From Isoetes taiwanensis (taxonomy: Eukaryota; Streptophyta; Lycopodiopsida; Isoetales; Isoetaceae): a DNA stretch of 64,000 bases. Numbering within the stretch: the stretch's first letter is position 1; the number at the start of each line of letters is the position of its first letter. The notes beneath the pieces are model-generated. The model saw only the letters and a list, made by a program, of their open reading frames with translations. It did not search any database and had not been told where the DNA came from. Where the stretch lies: positions 5,899,311 to 5,963,310 of the forward strand of contig JAJEKV010000070.1 of the NCBI GenBank assembly GCA_021234155.1, in the 5' to 3' direction. A program made the position numbers and the translations under genes. Positions 32,115 through 44,074 of this stretch are shown one piece after another.

Positions 32115-33898
32115 GACACAGAATGCCATTTCCTTGTTGGACAGTTTCTCTTTGGCTTCTGGTATCTTTGTGGGATTGCAAAAGTGTACTGCTCTGTGGG
32201 GCCTAGACTCTCAGTTTCGTCTTCTGTGGTTGCATTTATATGAAAGGTTCTTCCTCATGGAAAGGCAATTAGGCTTCTGGGCATTCCAATTGGTATACAC
32301 CTCTCATCTGGAGACGCGTGGGATGTTATTATTAAGGGTTTGGAAAGGCATTTGTTTTGGTGGTCCACGGCTAAGTTATCCATGGCTAGCCGCATAACTG
32401 TGGCAAAGTTAGTTGTGAGTAGTACATATGTCTACATGGCATCCATCTTGCTGGCACCGCAGACAAAGATTCAGCTCATTGTTCATATTGTTAGGAACTT
32501 TATCTGGGGTGGCACTGAAGAAGGAGATGATGTTAAAATTAGTTTGGCGAAGTGCATTATGCCTAAACTTTGTGGGAGGTTGGGGATGATTCATTTTCTT
32601 CTCCAGAGCAAGGTGCTGATTTCTAAGTTCATATGGCGGATTTTAAATAATGCTAATAATTCCCCAAGGCTGCATCTCATTCACCAGTCTTTACAGATGT
32701 GCATTTCCTTTGGCTCTCCATCCATTAAGCCACTCCTCCGATGGGCATTATTCTATCCACTTTCTTCATATCCTAATGCCTCTCCTTTCCTCAAGGGGTT
32801 GCTAACTGCTTGGAAGACTGTGCGCACTTTGTTTTAATTCCATCTGATGGCCCACACAGATCCTACAGCCAGTTGCTGGTGGATCCCTTTGGGTGACGGC
32901 TAGGCGGATTGTCCCCTGGTGTCTTCTGTCCATCCATTGACGCAGTGTCGATGGTGAGCAGTGGATGTGCTCACAGTATCTGCATGGTCTAAGGAGACAA
33001 GATTGTTGACGTGGAATGAGTTCAGATTGAAGTTCCTCCTCCTTCGTTGGGACCGTGGCATTTGGAAAAAAGTAGTTGCTACTCTTCCTCCCCCATCCAC
33101 AAGACGTAGCTCCCCAGCTCTGGGTAGTTCATGGTAGTGTTAAGGAGGAGCACCTGGTGCACTCGATGTATGTAGTCCTGCTTCGTCCTAAAGTGTTGCC
33201 TTTAGTAATCCCTGAGCCTCATCGGAAAGCAGTCTGGTGATGGATATGGGATAAATTGCTCCATCCTAAGCTATCTATCTTGTGGTGGTAGATCATTCAT
33301 AGATGCGTGCGGGTAAACAATGTTATTCATAAATTTCGTCCAGAAGTCTCCGTGATCTGCCCTCTTTGCATGCAGAGGAATGAGATAATAGAGCATTGCT
33401 TTTTCTTGTGTCACCATGTTCGACTTGCTTGGCAGTGGCTTTTGAGCCTTTTCCATTGTGACTTGAATAGTCAGCAGGTCCTATTGTCAGTCTATCCTAG
33501 TTCCTAGGACAAGTTGGCAAAGAGGGCTTTCCACTTAGCATCTGCTTGGATCATCTGGTCCATCTGGAAGAGATGAAATCTCCTCATCTTCAAGGGACAG
33601 GTCTTTTCAGATACGCAAGTGCTTAATGATGCTCGTAGTCGCATTGTAAAGGCGTATAAGTGTTCTTCTTAAAGGATGACGTCAAGAGTGTCATTTGGGA
33701 GCGATATCTTTAGAGTCAGGCTTACTCATTGCAAATAGTTATGCTCCTGGTGATATGCATTCTCTGCTTTTCTGTATTATGTATGTGGTAGGTAGTGTTG
33801 CTCTAGTGGACATCTTCTCCACTGGGGTTTGAGTCCCCCATGTACTCTCTGTATTCTTTTGAGTAATAAAGGTCCACGTTCATCCAAAAAAAAAAAGG
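32115..33898 (+). mobile_element. 5'-truncated LINE with poly(A) tail
   Basis: The coding part starts inside the C-terminal half of LINE reverse transcriptase (SLLDSFSLASGIFVGLQK). It changes frame near 32260 and continues with SMASRITVAKLVVSS, VRNFIWGG and LLQSKVLISKFIWRIL to a stop at 32837. Further fragments reach a zinc-binding domain at about 33307-33640: CPLCMQ then HCFFLCHH, RAFHLASAWIIWSIWKR. The 3' end has AATAAAGG (33866) and a run of A at 33886-33897. Many stops make it dead. A relative of its zinc domain lies antisense at 8885-9345. No target duplication was recognised. Confidence 0.87.
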
Positions 33899-34421
33899 AA
33901 AGATAATATTTATTTAAATATTGTCCATACCTAAATATTTCTCAATGGCACAATAGCCAAAAGGGTTATTCTTTGCTTGTTTTATATATTATCTATATGT
34001 ATGGTAAAATAGAGAGTAATGATCTCAACTAGTTGTATCTAGAATTATGGCGCAATGAAATTTTGTCATTGAAAAGTGACAATGGTCCACGGAAGATGGT
34101 TTTGTGGTCCCCTTATCCATGTGTACACTTTCTTTATGCACAAGTCAAGTGTTAGGTGTTATACGAAGAATATCAAATTCGGCCTTGCTTCCCATTTTAA
34201 ACCTACACAATCATCTGCCGACACTAAAAGACATATACTTCTCAATCATCAAATTGATTTAGGCATGGGCAATGGAGTAAAAGTATCTATAATAATAGAA
34301 GCAGAAGTAGAATACAAGAAAATAAAACAAATGGCTAAGTTTTGTTGGCTACATGGTATAAGAAGGAGGCTAGACCAGATTAATCAAGCTAGCATTCCTT
34401 GCGAAGTAGCAGTGGTCTACA
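33899..34421. other. AT-rich upstream region of the lipid-transfer-type gene
   Basis: An ORF at 34076-34486 overlaps the lipid-transfer gene in another frame and has no domain; I treat it as chance. Promoter elements cannot be fixed from sequence alone. Confidence 0.4.
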
Positions 34422-34682
34422 ATGGATATGAAAGTTGCAACGTTCCTTATGGCATTAATCTCCATAGCACTAGTTGTGGAGACTAGTGAAGCAATTTCAT
34501 GCCAGGACCTAGCAGTTGCATGTAGAAATGTGATTGTCACTGGAAGGCCAACACCTCAGTGTTGCTATGTTGCAAAGTCCACTAGTATGAACGTATTGTG
34601 TGGATGCGCAAATGTGTATGCATCATATGCTACCTTTTTCAGCCGGTTTGTTAGTGCATGTGGTATCACGGTTTCTTGTTGA
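34422..34682 (+). CDS. Small secreted eight-cysteine protein, lipid-transfer (nsLTP) type
   Basis: The 86-residue product has a signal peptide of about 23 residues (Met-Asp-Met-Lys, then a hydrophobic core FLMALISIALVV, cut near SEA). The mature chain of about 62 residues has exactly eight cysteines in the order C-x6-C-x12-CC-x11-CxC-x17-C-x5-C. This is the plant eight-cysteine motif of nonspecific lipid-transfer proteins, with spacing closest to the short type-2 group. Such proteins bind lipids in the cell wall or apoplast. The start is the first ATG of the frame with a signal peptide directly after it, and the last Cys is the final residue before TGA. No intron is needed. The frame is intact, so it is probably a working gene. 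Confidence 0.8.
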   Translation: MDMKVATFLMALISIALVVETSEAISCQDLAVACRNVIVTGRPTPQCCYVAKSTSMNVLCGCANVYASYATFFSRFVSACGITVSC

Positions 34683-34999
34683 AGCACAGGTACCTTATTT
34701 TCTCCCATATTTGTTTATCATGGCCCCCTTACAACATTTTGGTTTTATATTACAGATTTTAATAAGTGAAGATGAATAAATAAGTTGGTGGTGTGCCTCA
34801 TAATGAGACATCAATATTATGAGTCGCTTGAGCAAGGCTATATAGTTTTGTTCTTTTGTCATAAATAACTATATAAAACATCGGTATGAAGAGATCGCAT
34901 TGACATTTTATATTTGCTACATTATATCACAATCCTTTGAAAGGGTACCATCCCATGGTCCGAGGGCCTCCATGGATGTTAAGTTTTTTTTATCTCTCC
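34683..34999. other. 3' flank of the lipid-transfer gene
   Basis: No further gene is seen. AT-rich DNA with AATAAATAAG near 34775 could supply a polyadenylation signal. Confidence 0.35.
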
Positions 35000-35082
35000 T
35001 CCTCCTCCTCCTCCTCCTCCTCCTATTATATTATATTATATTATATTATCTTATCTTATCTTATCTTATCTTATCTTATCTT
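35000..35082. repeat. Compound microsatellite
   Basis: A run of TCC triplets (about eight) passes into about five TATAT units and then about six CTTAT units. Compound arrays like this usually vary in length between individuals. Confidence 0.95.
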
Positions 35083-35839
35083 TAACTAGAAGCCTCAACA
35101 TCACCGTAGATCAGAGTAACTATACTATAACATGCAATACATGCTCACCATTGTCAATAATAATAATGATTAGACAATAGATGTCAAAGGCCATGGTAGA
35201 GAGCTATCTTAATTTACTCTTAAGATTTGTTTTTGCACTTACATACAATTCTTACATTACATACTAGTTAAGGTCTCTATGATTGTTATGATTCTTTTGT
35301 ATGTGGTGGTTGTTTATGGAAGACGTGTTTATTTTGGGGTCTAGCAAATATTCATGAACTTGCCAATGTTTTTGGGTTGCCCCTAGGGGGCAAACCCTTG
35401 TTTATGTGGGTTTATGGTATATCCTAGGTATATGCTACAATATACCTAGGATATGCTGACGACTGCTCAAAACCTACTATTCGCTGTAAACTCTAGGTCA
35501 CCTGCGTTCTGGATCCAGGATGCTCCAACCGAGTAACTGGAAGGGTAGACCCAAGATTTTCCTTTCTAAACTGATGTAGCCCGTGGAGCTGGTCTGTTAC
35601 CCGTGGAGCTGATGTGGGATTTGAAATTAATGTCTTTAAGAAGGAGAAGGTTTCGCTTGCCGGGCATGAAGAGGTATTGGGTTAAGCATTTGAGTTGCAA
35701 TGTCGTATCTAGGTTTATATTTTTGCTTATTGTAATTGCAATTGTGCTGCAGTAAATTACTCCGTTCTTACTGAAATATGGCAGTTTTATCACGATTCGA
35801 ATGGCTGATATCTTCGGAAAATGCAAGTGTGAGTCAAGG

Positions 35840-36571
35840 TTAGTTGGGTTTTTTATTCTACGTTGCTTGGTTTATGTTGGCAAAGGCATCCCACAATAAG
35901 GAAGCAGCGCCTTCTTGCACGTGTTCTAGTGAGAACTACCCTGGCAAGATATACCAATGGACTTGCAGACCCAACTTCTTTGACCTTCATAAAAAATAAG
36001 TTTGGAAAACCAGAGGTAGCTTGGCCGGTCCAGAAGCAACAGAATGCTCCATCACTTTGCTTCAATATCTCACATACAAGTTCCCTCTTAGCCTGTGGCG
36101 TGTCAACTGCATCAAATATTGGCATTGATGTGGAGACAAAGGAGCGCAAACTAAGCAAAGTCTCTTGGTTACAAGAATTTGATGATTCTGATGAGCAACA
36201 AAAAAAGTTCTTGCAGCTGTGGACCCTTAAAGAGGCATATGTGAAGGTTACAGGGAGGGGAATCATTGGAGAATCCTTGAAGTGTTTTAGTTTGCACTTA
36301 ATGGAGTCAAAGACTATACATCTCTCTTTAAAAAGGTTCTGAGACCTTCCAATCCATCCACATGCACAGGCAATCTCTTTTAGCAAAATGGATGTCCCAT
36401 GTCTAAACTGTTGGAGGTTCCTCCCCGCTTGAACCATCCCCTACCCACTATGCTTCTATTTGCACTCGGAATGATAAAGACGAGTGCGCTTTCCATTTTG
36501 GAAGACAATTCCTTTATGCTCGGAAAGAGATACTAGAGGAGAGTGCCGTTGCATTGGGTATTACTGAGTAA
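35840..36571 (+). pseudogene. 4'-phosphopantetheinyl transferase copy, broken
   Basis: The open part (35863-36342) shows the Sfp-type features: RLLARVLVRTTLARY, then FNKFGKP-like NKFGKPEVAWP, FNISHTSSLLACGV, GIDVE (residues 87-91) and WTLKEAYVKVTGRG (120-133). These include the Mg-binding Asp and the Lys/Glu of the KEA motif. The enzyme class attaches phosphopantetheine to carrier proteins. Between GIDVE and the WTLKEAY block, about 18-20 residues usual in plant relatives (the ARRYF segment) are missing. After the stop at 36340 the C-terminal homology resumes in another frame (EPSPTHYASICTRNDKD, 36423-36473). The missing segment plus the frameshift make it a pseudogene or processed copy. Lack of introns over the core supports a retrocopy, but that is inference. 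Confidence 0.75.
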
Positions 36572-36599
36572 ATGATAGGCTTTATTCTCTTATTTTGAA

Positions 36600-39500
36600 G
36601 GTATCTCAATGATCATTACTTGTTTCACTTTGGCAATCAATATGGTCATATTGTAAACATTTATTGCAAGGTTAGCCTTATGCTTTTAAAGTCTCTAAGG
36701 AATCCGGTATTTGATGGTTGAATAATAAGGCTTTTAGACCATCTTGCAGATTGGTAGATTATGATGATTACAGCCAAGTCTCAATAGATCAAAATGACAT
36801 TTTCAAAGAACACGGGCTTAACCAACAAGAAAGACTCTTAGTTGCGTAAAACGTAAAGCGGGATCGCTTCATATGTGGGCCTTGGGTTATATTGGGCAAG
36901 TAATACCTTCATCATTCCCTGTAAACATGCAATCACAGAGCAAAGATTGAGTTTCCCTCTTACGAAATTTGGGAAGTATTGACCGTAACCACAAACATCT
37001 TGTGTCTTTTTATACTAATTTGAATTGAAGATAATTCTTTAAGTATGTGCTTTTTGGACTTGATATTGAGGCATACCAACCACTGCTTTGATCCAAATTC
37101 GAATTTCATATTTGCATTTCCATGCAACCTGGAAGTAGCAAGACCTTGCTTATGTTCTCCCATGGTCCATATTTTGTAGAACTTAATCAAGGAATATCCG
37201 CATGTGGATCCATTACATATCGTAGCTGTCAAGATTGAGATTGATAAATTTAGACACTTGTGAGGGGTATTGTTGGAAATAAGTAGGCCTATGGGTATCA
37301 AGAATTATTTCTATGAGAGGGAGATTCTCGTGGGGGGTCTGCTTTTACGTGAGGTTGGCATGGACTTCTCTTTTCTCTCTAGAATGTCATCTGCAGGAGT
37401 TTGGAAGAAAATACGTGCTGATTAAGTCATGGATCCAGCAGTTTTTTATTGATACTCAATGTAGCAACTTCACTTCCTCAAGTTTGTCAATACCATCTTT
37501 GATTTCTGTTGACTTTGGCCTTTGATCCGTATCATATCAGGTTGATAGGAAAAGAACCGGAAATTTTTCCAACACTGCAGCTGCATGATTGGCCAATTGC
37601 AAGGAAAGTGGTTTCAAATTTGTTTGCAACTTTTCTTAGATCCTATGGAACAATTTTGAGAGTGGGATGCACACAATTGGATATGTGCCTGGCGTGGATG
37701 CAAGCACAGATTGACAAAAGTATAATCATGCTGCGATTTAAGAGTAGAAAGAACTTGTCACAGTGGCGAATATGTAAGAATATCGTCCGAATGCAGAGCT
37801 TTTGATAAAGCAACAATGGAAAGGGACTACCTTATAGTGCATTAATTGTATATCCTGTGGTCATCATCATAATGTTTCCATTGTGGTAGAGCATCACATT
37901 GCACGATTCATATTCTTGGAATGACAGTATGGCTTGATGAGCAAGCAAGTTTCATACAATTTGCACTTGGCATTGCTGCTCGAACCCGGCAGAAACTATG
38001 TACACATTGAGTTTGAGATTATGCAGCAAAGAGGTACTGCTGTCTTTCAAAATTTGGGCATTCAAGCAGACTGAAGTGTGCCTGGCTTATTTATGGACCT
38101 TGAATAGTAAGTTAATAATAGTTGTAATGAAAGAATGGGATTTAAGCTTAAAAGGTGGGCAGAATAAGGGCATGGATAGAATGGGATCTAAGCCTCTTTG
38201 AATAAATCTATGTTTAGACTCTAGCAATTTATGGCTTTCCCTCAGGTGGGTGTAGATCACACACAAAATAGTACATTAGATACTGTATTTTCAGAACATG
38301 CTGGCCCCTTGACAGTAGAAGTCATGCTTAGAATCCCATGCTTTGTTTAATGTTTAGTTTTGAGGATTTTGAAGCCGTTTGTATTGTATTTTTGCTTAGA
38401 TGCAGCATTGGCAAATTGAAGCGTTGAAGTTTATACAGGAGGAGGAACCATTGAGAGGCTCTTCGTCTAAGACCCTCGTTTTACAATTATTGCATGTACA
38501 GGAAGGTCAGGATATGATGGCTGTGTTTGGTAAGTGAACTTACTGCTGCCAAATTGCTTCTATTTTGTATTTTCAAGTTCTTTCTTTGCATATGCAGGGG
38601 TTCTTCCAGCATTTTTGTAGCAGTGTTTGCAAAATCGACTTGCCATTTTTTCTGCCGGCAATGGAATCAGTATGCTTCCAAGCTGTTAGAGTAGCATTTT
38701 GATTTTCTTTATATTATTGGATATTGCTTCAATCATGTACATTCCTTGGAGATCTTGGTTTACTGCACTGGAAATGATAAAGTTCGCACAGGTAAATACA
38801 ACCCAAGTGCTTAAAAATTTCAAGGCAATGCCAAGTTCAAATATTCTCTCCTTTACCTGCCATTATTTCTGGCTATGAGATTCTGCAGATGTTTCGGAAG
38901 ATCCCTTCAGCAAGTGTTGTCTCATCTGGCAACAAACCTTGGTATCCTCGTCAATTTGTCTTAGTTAGAAGCACCAAGGTAATAGCAATATTTCGTTGCA
39001 GTGCCATAAATCTTGACTTCTTATTCTTGCATTACAAATGCCTTCATGTGGAATTGTCGAGATCGTGGAAGCGAATTCTATGTAAATGCTGCGTACTCTA
39101 GCATATTTGTATTGGCTTTGTATTCAGTCTGTTCGTGGCATTGAGCTACTTAAAGCACGGAACACATAAATTGGCATGATTATTGTGTTTCCTGGAAGTC
39201 TTCTTAAGAACATTCCTACATAAATAATGGCAGGAGAAGCTCATGTTCAATGAGCCAAATATACATAGTCTATTGTATGCTCTGGCAATGCAGGCATTGA
39301 AGATACGGCCGACATATTGAAGATATTGGAAACATGGGAAAGAAACTAGGTATGTATATTCACACATTCTCTCCAAATTGAGAATGGATAGCTGGATCTT
39401 ATTGCATGGCTGGAGATGCCCAGTTTAATTTTACAAGATGGCCTTCATGTTCTAAAAAGCGTAGCTTTGCATAGGGATGAATGCAACATGGGATCTAATA

Positions 39501-41750
39501 TTTTATAGTTTTACCATTGTTATCTGTTAGGCATCTTGAAACCCTACTAAGGTACTTCTGTTATATCAAGCCTCTACATTTCTTCATAATGCTGTTTTGC
39601 ATAATGCATATTGCATCTTTCGTTTGTTAATGGCTAGGGTTTACAATTTGGCATGAATGCATTTGAAATGCATTCTCTAGACGATGGTCTTCATGTGCTT
39701 CAGCCTCCAAACTTACTCATGTAATTTAAAGAATCTTTCACTTATTTCAGAGGTGTCTGAGCCAGAATTAAACAAATCCCAATTTTCATCAAGTTATATT
39801 TTGTATCTAACCTTTATTTAGCTAGCAGTGCATCTTAATTATATTTTATTATTTAATGTATGGTTCATATGGCAAGACGTCAATCGGAGGTAAGAAATGA
39901 CAATATAACATGTGGTGCTACTGAGAATTAAAAGTAGACCTTTTTTTTTGCAACAAATATACCTTCAATGAGGTCCATCTAGATCTCTATGGAAACATAT
40001 TTATAGGTCGGAGTTGTTGATTCAGATTTTGCTTTTTTAGTTTGCATGTTCTTGTGAGTTCTATAAGTGTGTATGTTATGAGCACATTCTGGAGGTTGCC
40101 ATGTAGAAATTCTAATGTTGAATCCGACTGTGAGGCTCAAACCCACTTTTGAAATGATGGCAGCTATTTGGTTTGAATCTTTCTCTTTCATTTATAAGTT
40201 ATGCATGTCCTTGGAACATGATCACAAATAATGCAAAACGCAAATGCAACATCAATGCCTTATGTTTGTCTTGATTTTCATTGGTGTTAATTTAATTTGT
40301 AGTTTACGACCTCAACTATCGTGTTTTCTTGCAATAATTAATTCCTATTTCAACAACCCATTGGCCATATTTTCTCTTATAACTCCACAAATATACACAA
40401 CTAGTGTTCAAGCTAGTGCTCATTCATAGTGTTCACCAAGCTAGTGCTCACTTAGGGTTAGTTGATCTTTTTTAACGCTAGAAAATATTCTTAATCAAGA
40501 TCATGGTGCAACAAGTTTACATGCTAGAATGAGTATTTGCTTGCTAGGTAAACCATTGGTACTAATGATCATGATGCCATACTATATGGAAGAAAATGAC
40601 GCTACTAATTATCATAATGCCACAATGAATAAACAAAAGATAAATGTGATGTTAGCAAATCGCAACATGTAATGCCTTTGCATTTCTCACTTGGATATGC
40701 AGCAATGTAGACCCCAACATTTGCAACTCAGGATCTAGCAAGTGTGTTGTTACATTTGTTTCTCAGGATCTAGCAAGTGTGTTATTACATTTGCTTTGCA
40801 TGAATGACGCTATATACACTGCAAGTCATTTGAAAACATCAAAATTGGTCGATCAATACATTAAAAAATAACAATTATATCAAACCCATGATGAAAACAT
40901 CGAACCACAACCTTGGCAACGAATGAATATACTTATATGGATGTGCTTGATCCATGTCGTTGTAATAGTGTTCCGAAAATAGAATAGAATAGAAAACAAA
41001 AAAGAAAGTACATTGTTCATTTACATTGCTTCATTTTATTTGTTATATGACTCTAATAATTCAAAGTTGGTTGACAGACATGTTAAAGAATAACACAACT
41101 ATGCCCAAGCCATTATGAAAACAACAAACCTGCGCCTGCCCCACTTTGCACCACCCCATCGAAGGAATGGGCCCCTCAGTTCGGCCCCATGATCTTTTGA
41201 AGCATTCTCACGACTTGCAGCCATGTTGGCATGGTGGATGCAGGTTGTTTTTGCTTCTGTTCCTTGAGTTTAGATCATCAAATTTCAACCACATTTGTAG
41301 CACTACAGCTGTATAATTGATCTTCTAAAATGAGTAGGACATTTGGAGTGCAGAATATGCTTTGTCTTATTTTCATTAATCATCTTGATTTAACCACTCT
41401 ATTTCTGGCATTTAGTGCTTTGTACTTTTGTGGTTTACAAATATTAGTATGTTTGGCTGGGCAGTGATCCGATCTTTGTTCTTTTCATTTTTTCATTTGA
41501 CTGGTTGTGAAACTTCAAATTTTGTGCAATTTTGTGATTGTTATATCATCAGGTGGGTATGATGTATGCCACTTCACCCTTCGGCCATGGAGGGCAACCC
41601 TCCGTGCGCAGCACCTTGTTTGATTTTTTTTTTTTCAAACCAAAAAATAACATCTCCCATAGCACATCAAAATAAAAAATTTCAATATCTTTTTTTTTTC
41701 AATTTGTTGCCTGGCTGTGAAATGGAAGCCTAACCACAACAAATAGTGTT
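36600..41750. other. Long intergenic region, possible stray exons, no gene called
   Basis: Short frames at 37313-37525, 37509-37805 and 38889-38980 resemble exon-sized pieces with acceptor and donor-like edges (TTCTGCAG/ATG at 38887 and CCAAG/GTAATA near 38978). I could not join them into a protein or recognise a family. A 36-bp imperfect tandem duplication around CTCAGGATCTAGCAAGTGTG lies at about 40728-40800. The rest is AT-rich without coding signal. Confidence 0.4.
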
Positions 41751-42061
41751 TTCTCTTCATCATAGACAAGCTTGTTGTTCATCAAATCCATCAATCCCTG
41801 AGCATGCCTCCGCTTCGACATGATCTGGGCATTTCAATGTGAATACGTGTTCTTCCTTCTCAGTGTTGGGGTAACGAAGTGTTATTGAAATGAGGCCAGA
41901 ATGGGCAACAAGATAGGGGCATGGAATGGGGCTGGAATGAGCAACAAATGAGGAGCCATTGTTGGAAAAACCGTTGGCAAAAGAGGAAGAAGGAGGAGAC
42001 AAAGGGATATATACAAAAAGAATAAACAAACAAAACCTGATGACAAAAAGAATAAACAAAT

Positions 42062-42110
42062 CCCCTTCTATTCTATTCTATTCTATTCTATTCTATTCTA
42101 TTCTATTCTT
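42062..42110. repeat. (TTCTA)n microsatellite
   Basis: About nine copies of TTCTA lie in a row. The same pentamer caps the right end of the inverted-repeat element at 14563-14577. Confidence 0.95.
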
Positions 42111-42549
42111 CTGAAAATGCCCTTTTTGCCACACATTCACATTGAAGAGGCTTGTTACCTGAAGAGGTTTCTTTTCCAGCTGCATTGGCATTCACTTCGC
42201 TTCCATAAATGGATATGCACTCAGTAGAGTTGGAGTCGGATATGCAATGATAGAAATGGGACCGGCTGTGTCAACCTCTATATAACAAAAAAAAGAAGGT
42301 TACGTTTACAAATGCTAAAATAATAGAAGGCTATGTTCAGCTATTTCTAGTTTTTCAAAAGTTTTGTTGGCCCTTAAAATAATAGAAGTTTTTTTTTTTT
42401 TAACCCGGACAGTAATAAGTTTGTTGTGCTCCTTCATTGGGTCCCATAGGCCAATTGGTCTTCATATAAATATGAGAAATACCCCTTCCTAGTGACAACC
42501 GTCACCAAGAAAGGCCCTCCGTCTAACTCAGAACACCATAGGAGTCAGG

Positions 42550-43660
42550 ATGATTTACTAGCTCGATGGCCAGGCTCAAAGACGTGGGCCTCAAATATTC
42601 TAACATAAGACAAATAGTTAAAAGCAAACCTTAAAGAAATTAAACTAGTATCTGGCTCTTAGTTGGATACTCCTTAAACTTGCTGACAAGGATGAGAAGA
42701 CGATCTGCAAAGTCACATGCAGACTCAATGGTCTATTAGTCCAGATCATTATATAGCTTTAGGATTTTTTGATCATTAATAGAGGAGCTGTAATGGCAAG
42801 AAACGACACTTCCATTTTGTGCCAGCTTTATTTTCAATGGCTCCTATTGGCCATGAGCCATTGATGTGGAGCATCACGCGACGTGGTGGAAAAGTGTTAT
42901 TTGATTTGAGGCTGTGAATCACCATTGAGGATAGTTAAAGCCTCGAACTCCTCCATGTGTGCTTCCGCACTGTGATCTTAAGTGGTCTTGCCTTTAGCAT
43001 TGCCAAAAATTGGATAGGGTAGTCTCAAATTGAGAGCCACGGCTGGAACAAAAGGAATTGTAGGGTTGCCTGAAACATAAGTAGTAACACTAAAAACTAG
43101 TACCTGACCAAAGTAGGGTGCTTGATAAGAAATCAAAGGACCAACATCAGTCATAGGTGGTTGCATGAGGGCAGTGAAGAAGCTAGAGTCAGGAGGTGCC
43201 GAGAAGGTGGGATCCTTGAGATCTTGATTTACATCTCCTGGGTTGCCCTCAACATTTTGCTGAAGCGATTCGTGGTCCCTTTAAGGGTGACTATGATATC
43301 GAAGGAGCTCGGCTGCGCTTGTGATCACAATTTGCTCCTCCCACGCCGATTGTTTCTTCATGCCCCTTGTGCCCAACTCATTCTTGAAATTGCTCCCAAC
43401 CACATTCGCCTCATCTCACTCCCATTTATGGGCATACTCCACAGTATCATCAAACCCTTGAAAGTACTTACATTCACATCCCTCTGTTGTCGCGACATCC
43501 TTCACAATCTTCTTCACCTCATCATGGGGTAGGTCTCTCTCAAGTTTGTTTTTGCCCCACCTATGTCAACGGAGTTCAATCCTCTCCGTTGCTTCAATCC
43601 CAGATGAATGATCTCGTTGGGTTCTAGACCACCTGTAAGACGGTCCTCAGTGAGGACCCT
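42550..43660 (-). pseudogene. LTR-retrotransposon gag remnant
   Basis: On the minus strand the 43166-42978 frame (MTDVGPLISYQAP...LRLPYPIFGNAKGK) leads into broken frames. These read AEAHMEEFEALTILNGDSQPQIK and TTSRDAPHQWLMANR, the usual order of a gag core (a Pro-rich lead, then an FxG-like block, then a TL-x-A-x-W-like block). Many stops are present. The element it belongs to cannot be named. Confidence 0.5.
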
Positions 43661-43691
43661 TGGATCAAACATGTAGATCAGGAGCAAAGAG

Positions 43692-44074
43692 TGTCACAAA
43701 GATTTGTAAATAACTAAGAACAAGAGATCTGTATGCAAAGGAAAAACAAGAGAAACATCATTTGTCAATGTTGCACCAAGAGAGGGACGAAAGGGGATGC
43801 ACGCCGATATTTGAGAGTGCAAGCACCCAAAACAAAGGCAAAATGGAATTGTATTGAAACGTATGTGATAATACAAGATACACAAAGGGCAATCAATATT
43901 AATTGCTTCAGTTACCAACCACTCCTAATTATGCCATAGCTAATTATGACAAGTGGTAGGTCATTGTTAGACTCTGATAAAGTGCTTAGTCAGCACCTAT
44001 GTGCTGAGTGCTGTAAGTGCTGATACATCATATCTAGCAGCAAGATGGTGATCTTAATATCATATATCCTGACA
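43692..44074 (-). repeat. 3' LTR (383 bp) of minus-strand copia remnant
   Basis: The ends are TGTCA...TGACA. On the minus strand the purine run ATCAAGGAGGAG lies just before it, the usual copia polypurine tract. The LTR is therefore the 3' LTR of the pol remnant to its right. Confidence 0.78.

Noticed and set aside
34076-34486. 136-codon ORF overlapping the lipid-transfer gene
   Set aside because: Different frame, no domain; its end is the lipid-transfer coding sequence read out of frame.
35853-36437. 194-codon minus-strand ORF opposite the phosphopantetheinyl transferase copy
   Set aside because: The plus strand has clear enzyme motifs; the antisense frame has none.
37313-39101. Possible spliced gene with exons near 37.4, 37.6 and 38.9 kb
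   Set aside because: No frame-consistent joining and no recognised family; splice-like edges alone are too weak.
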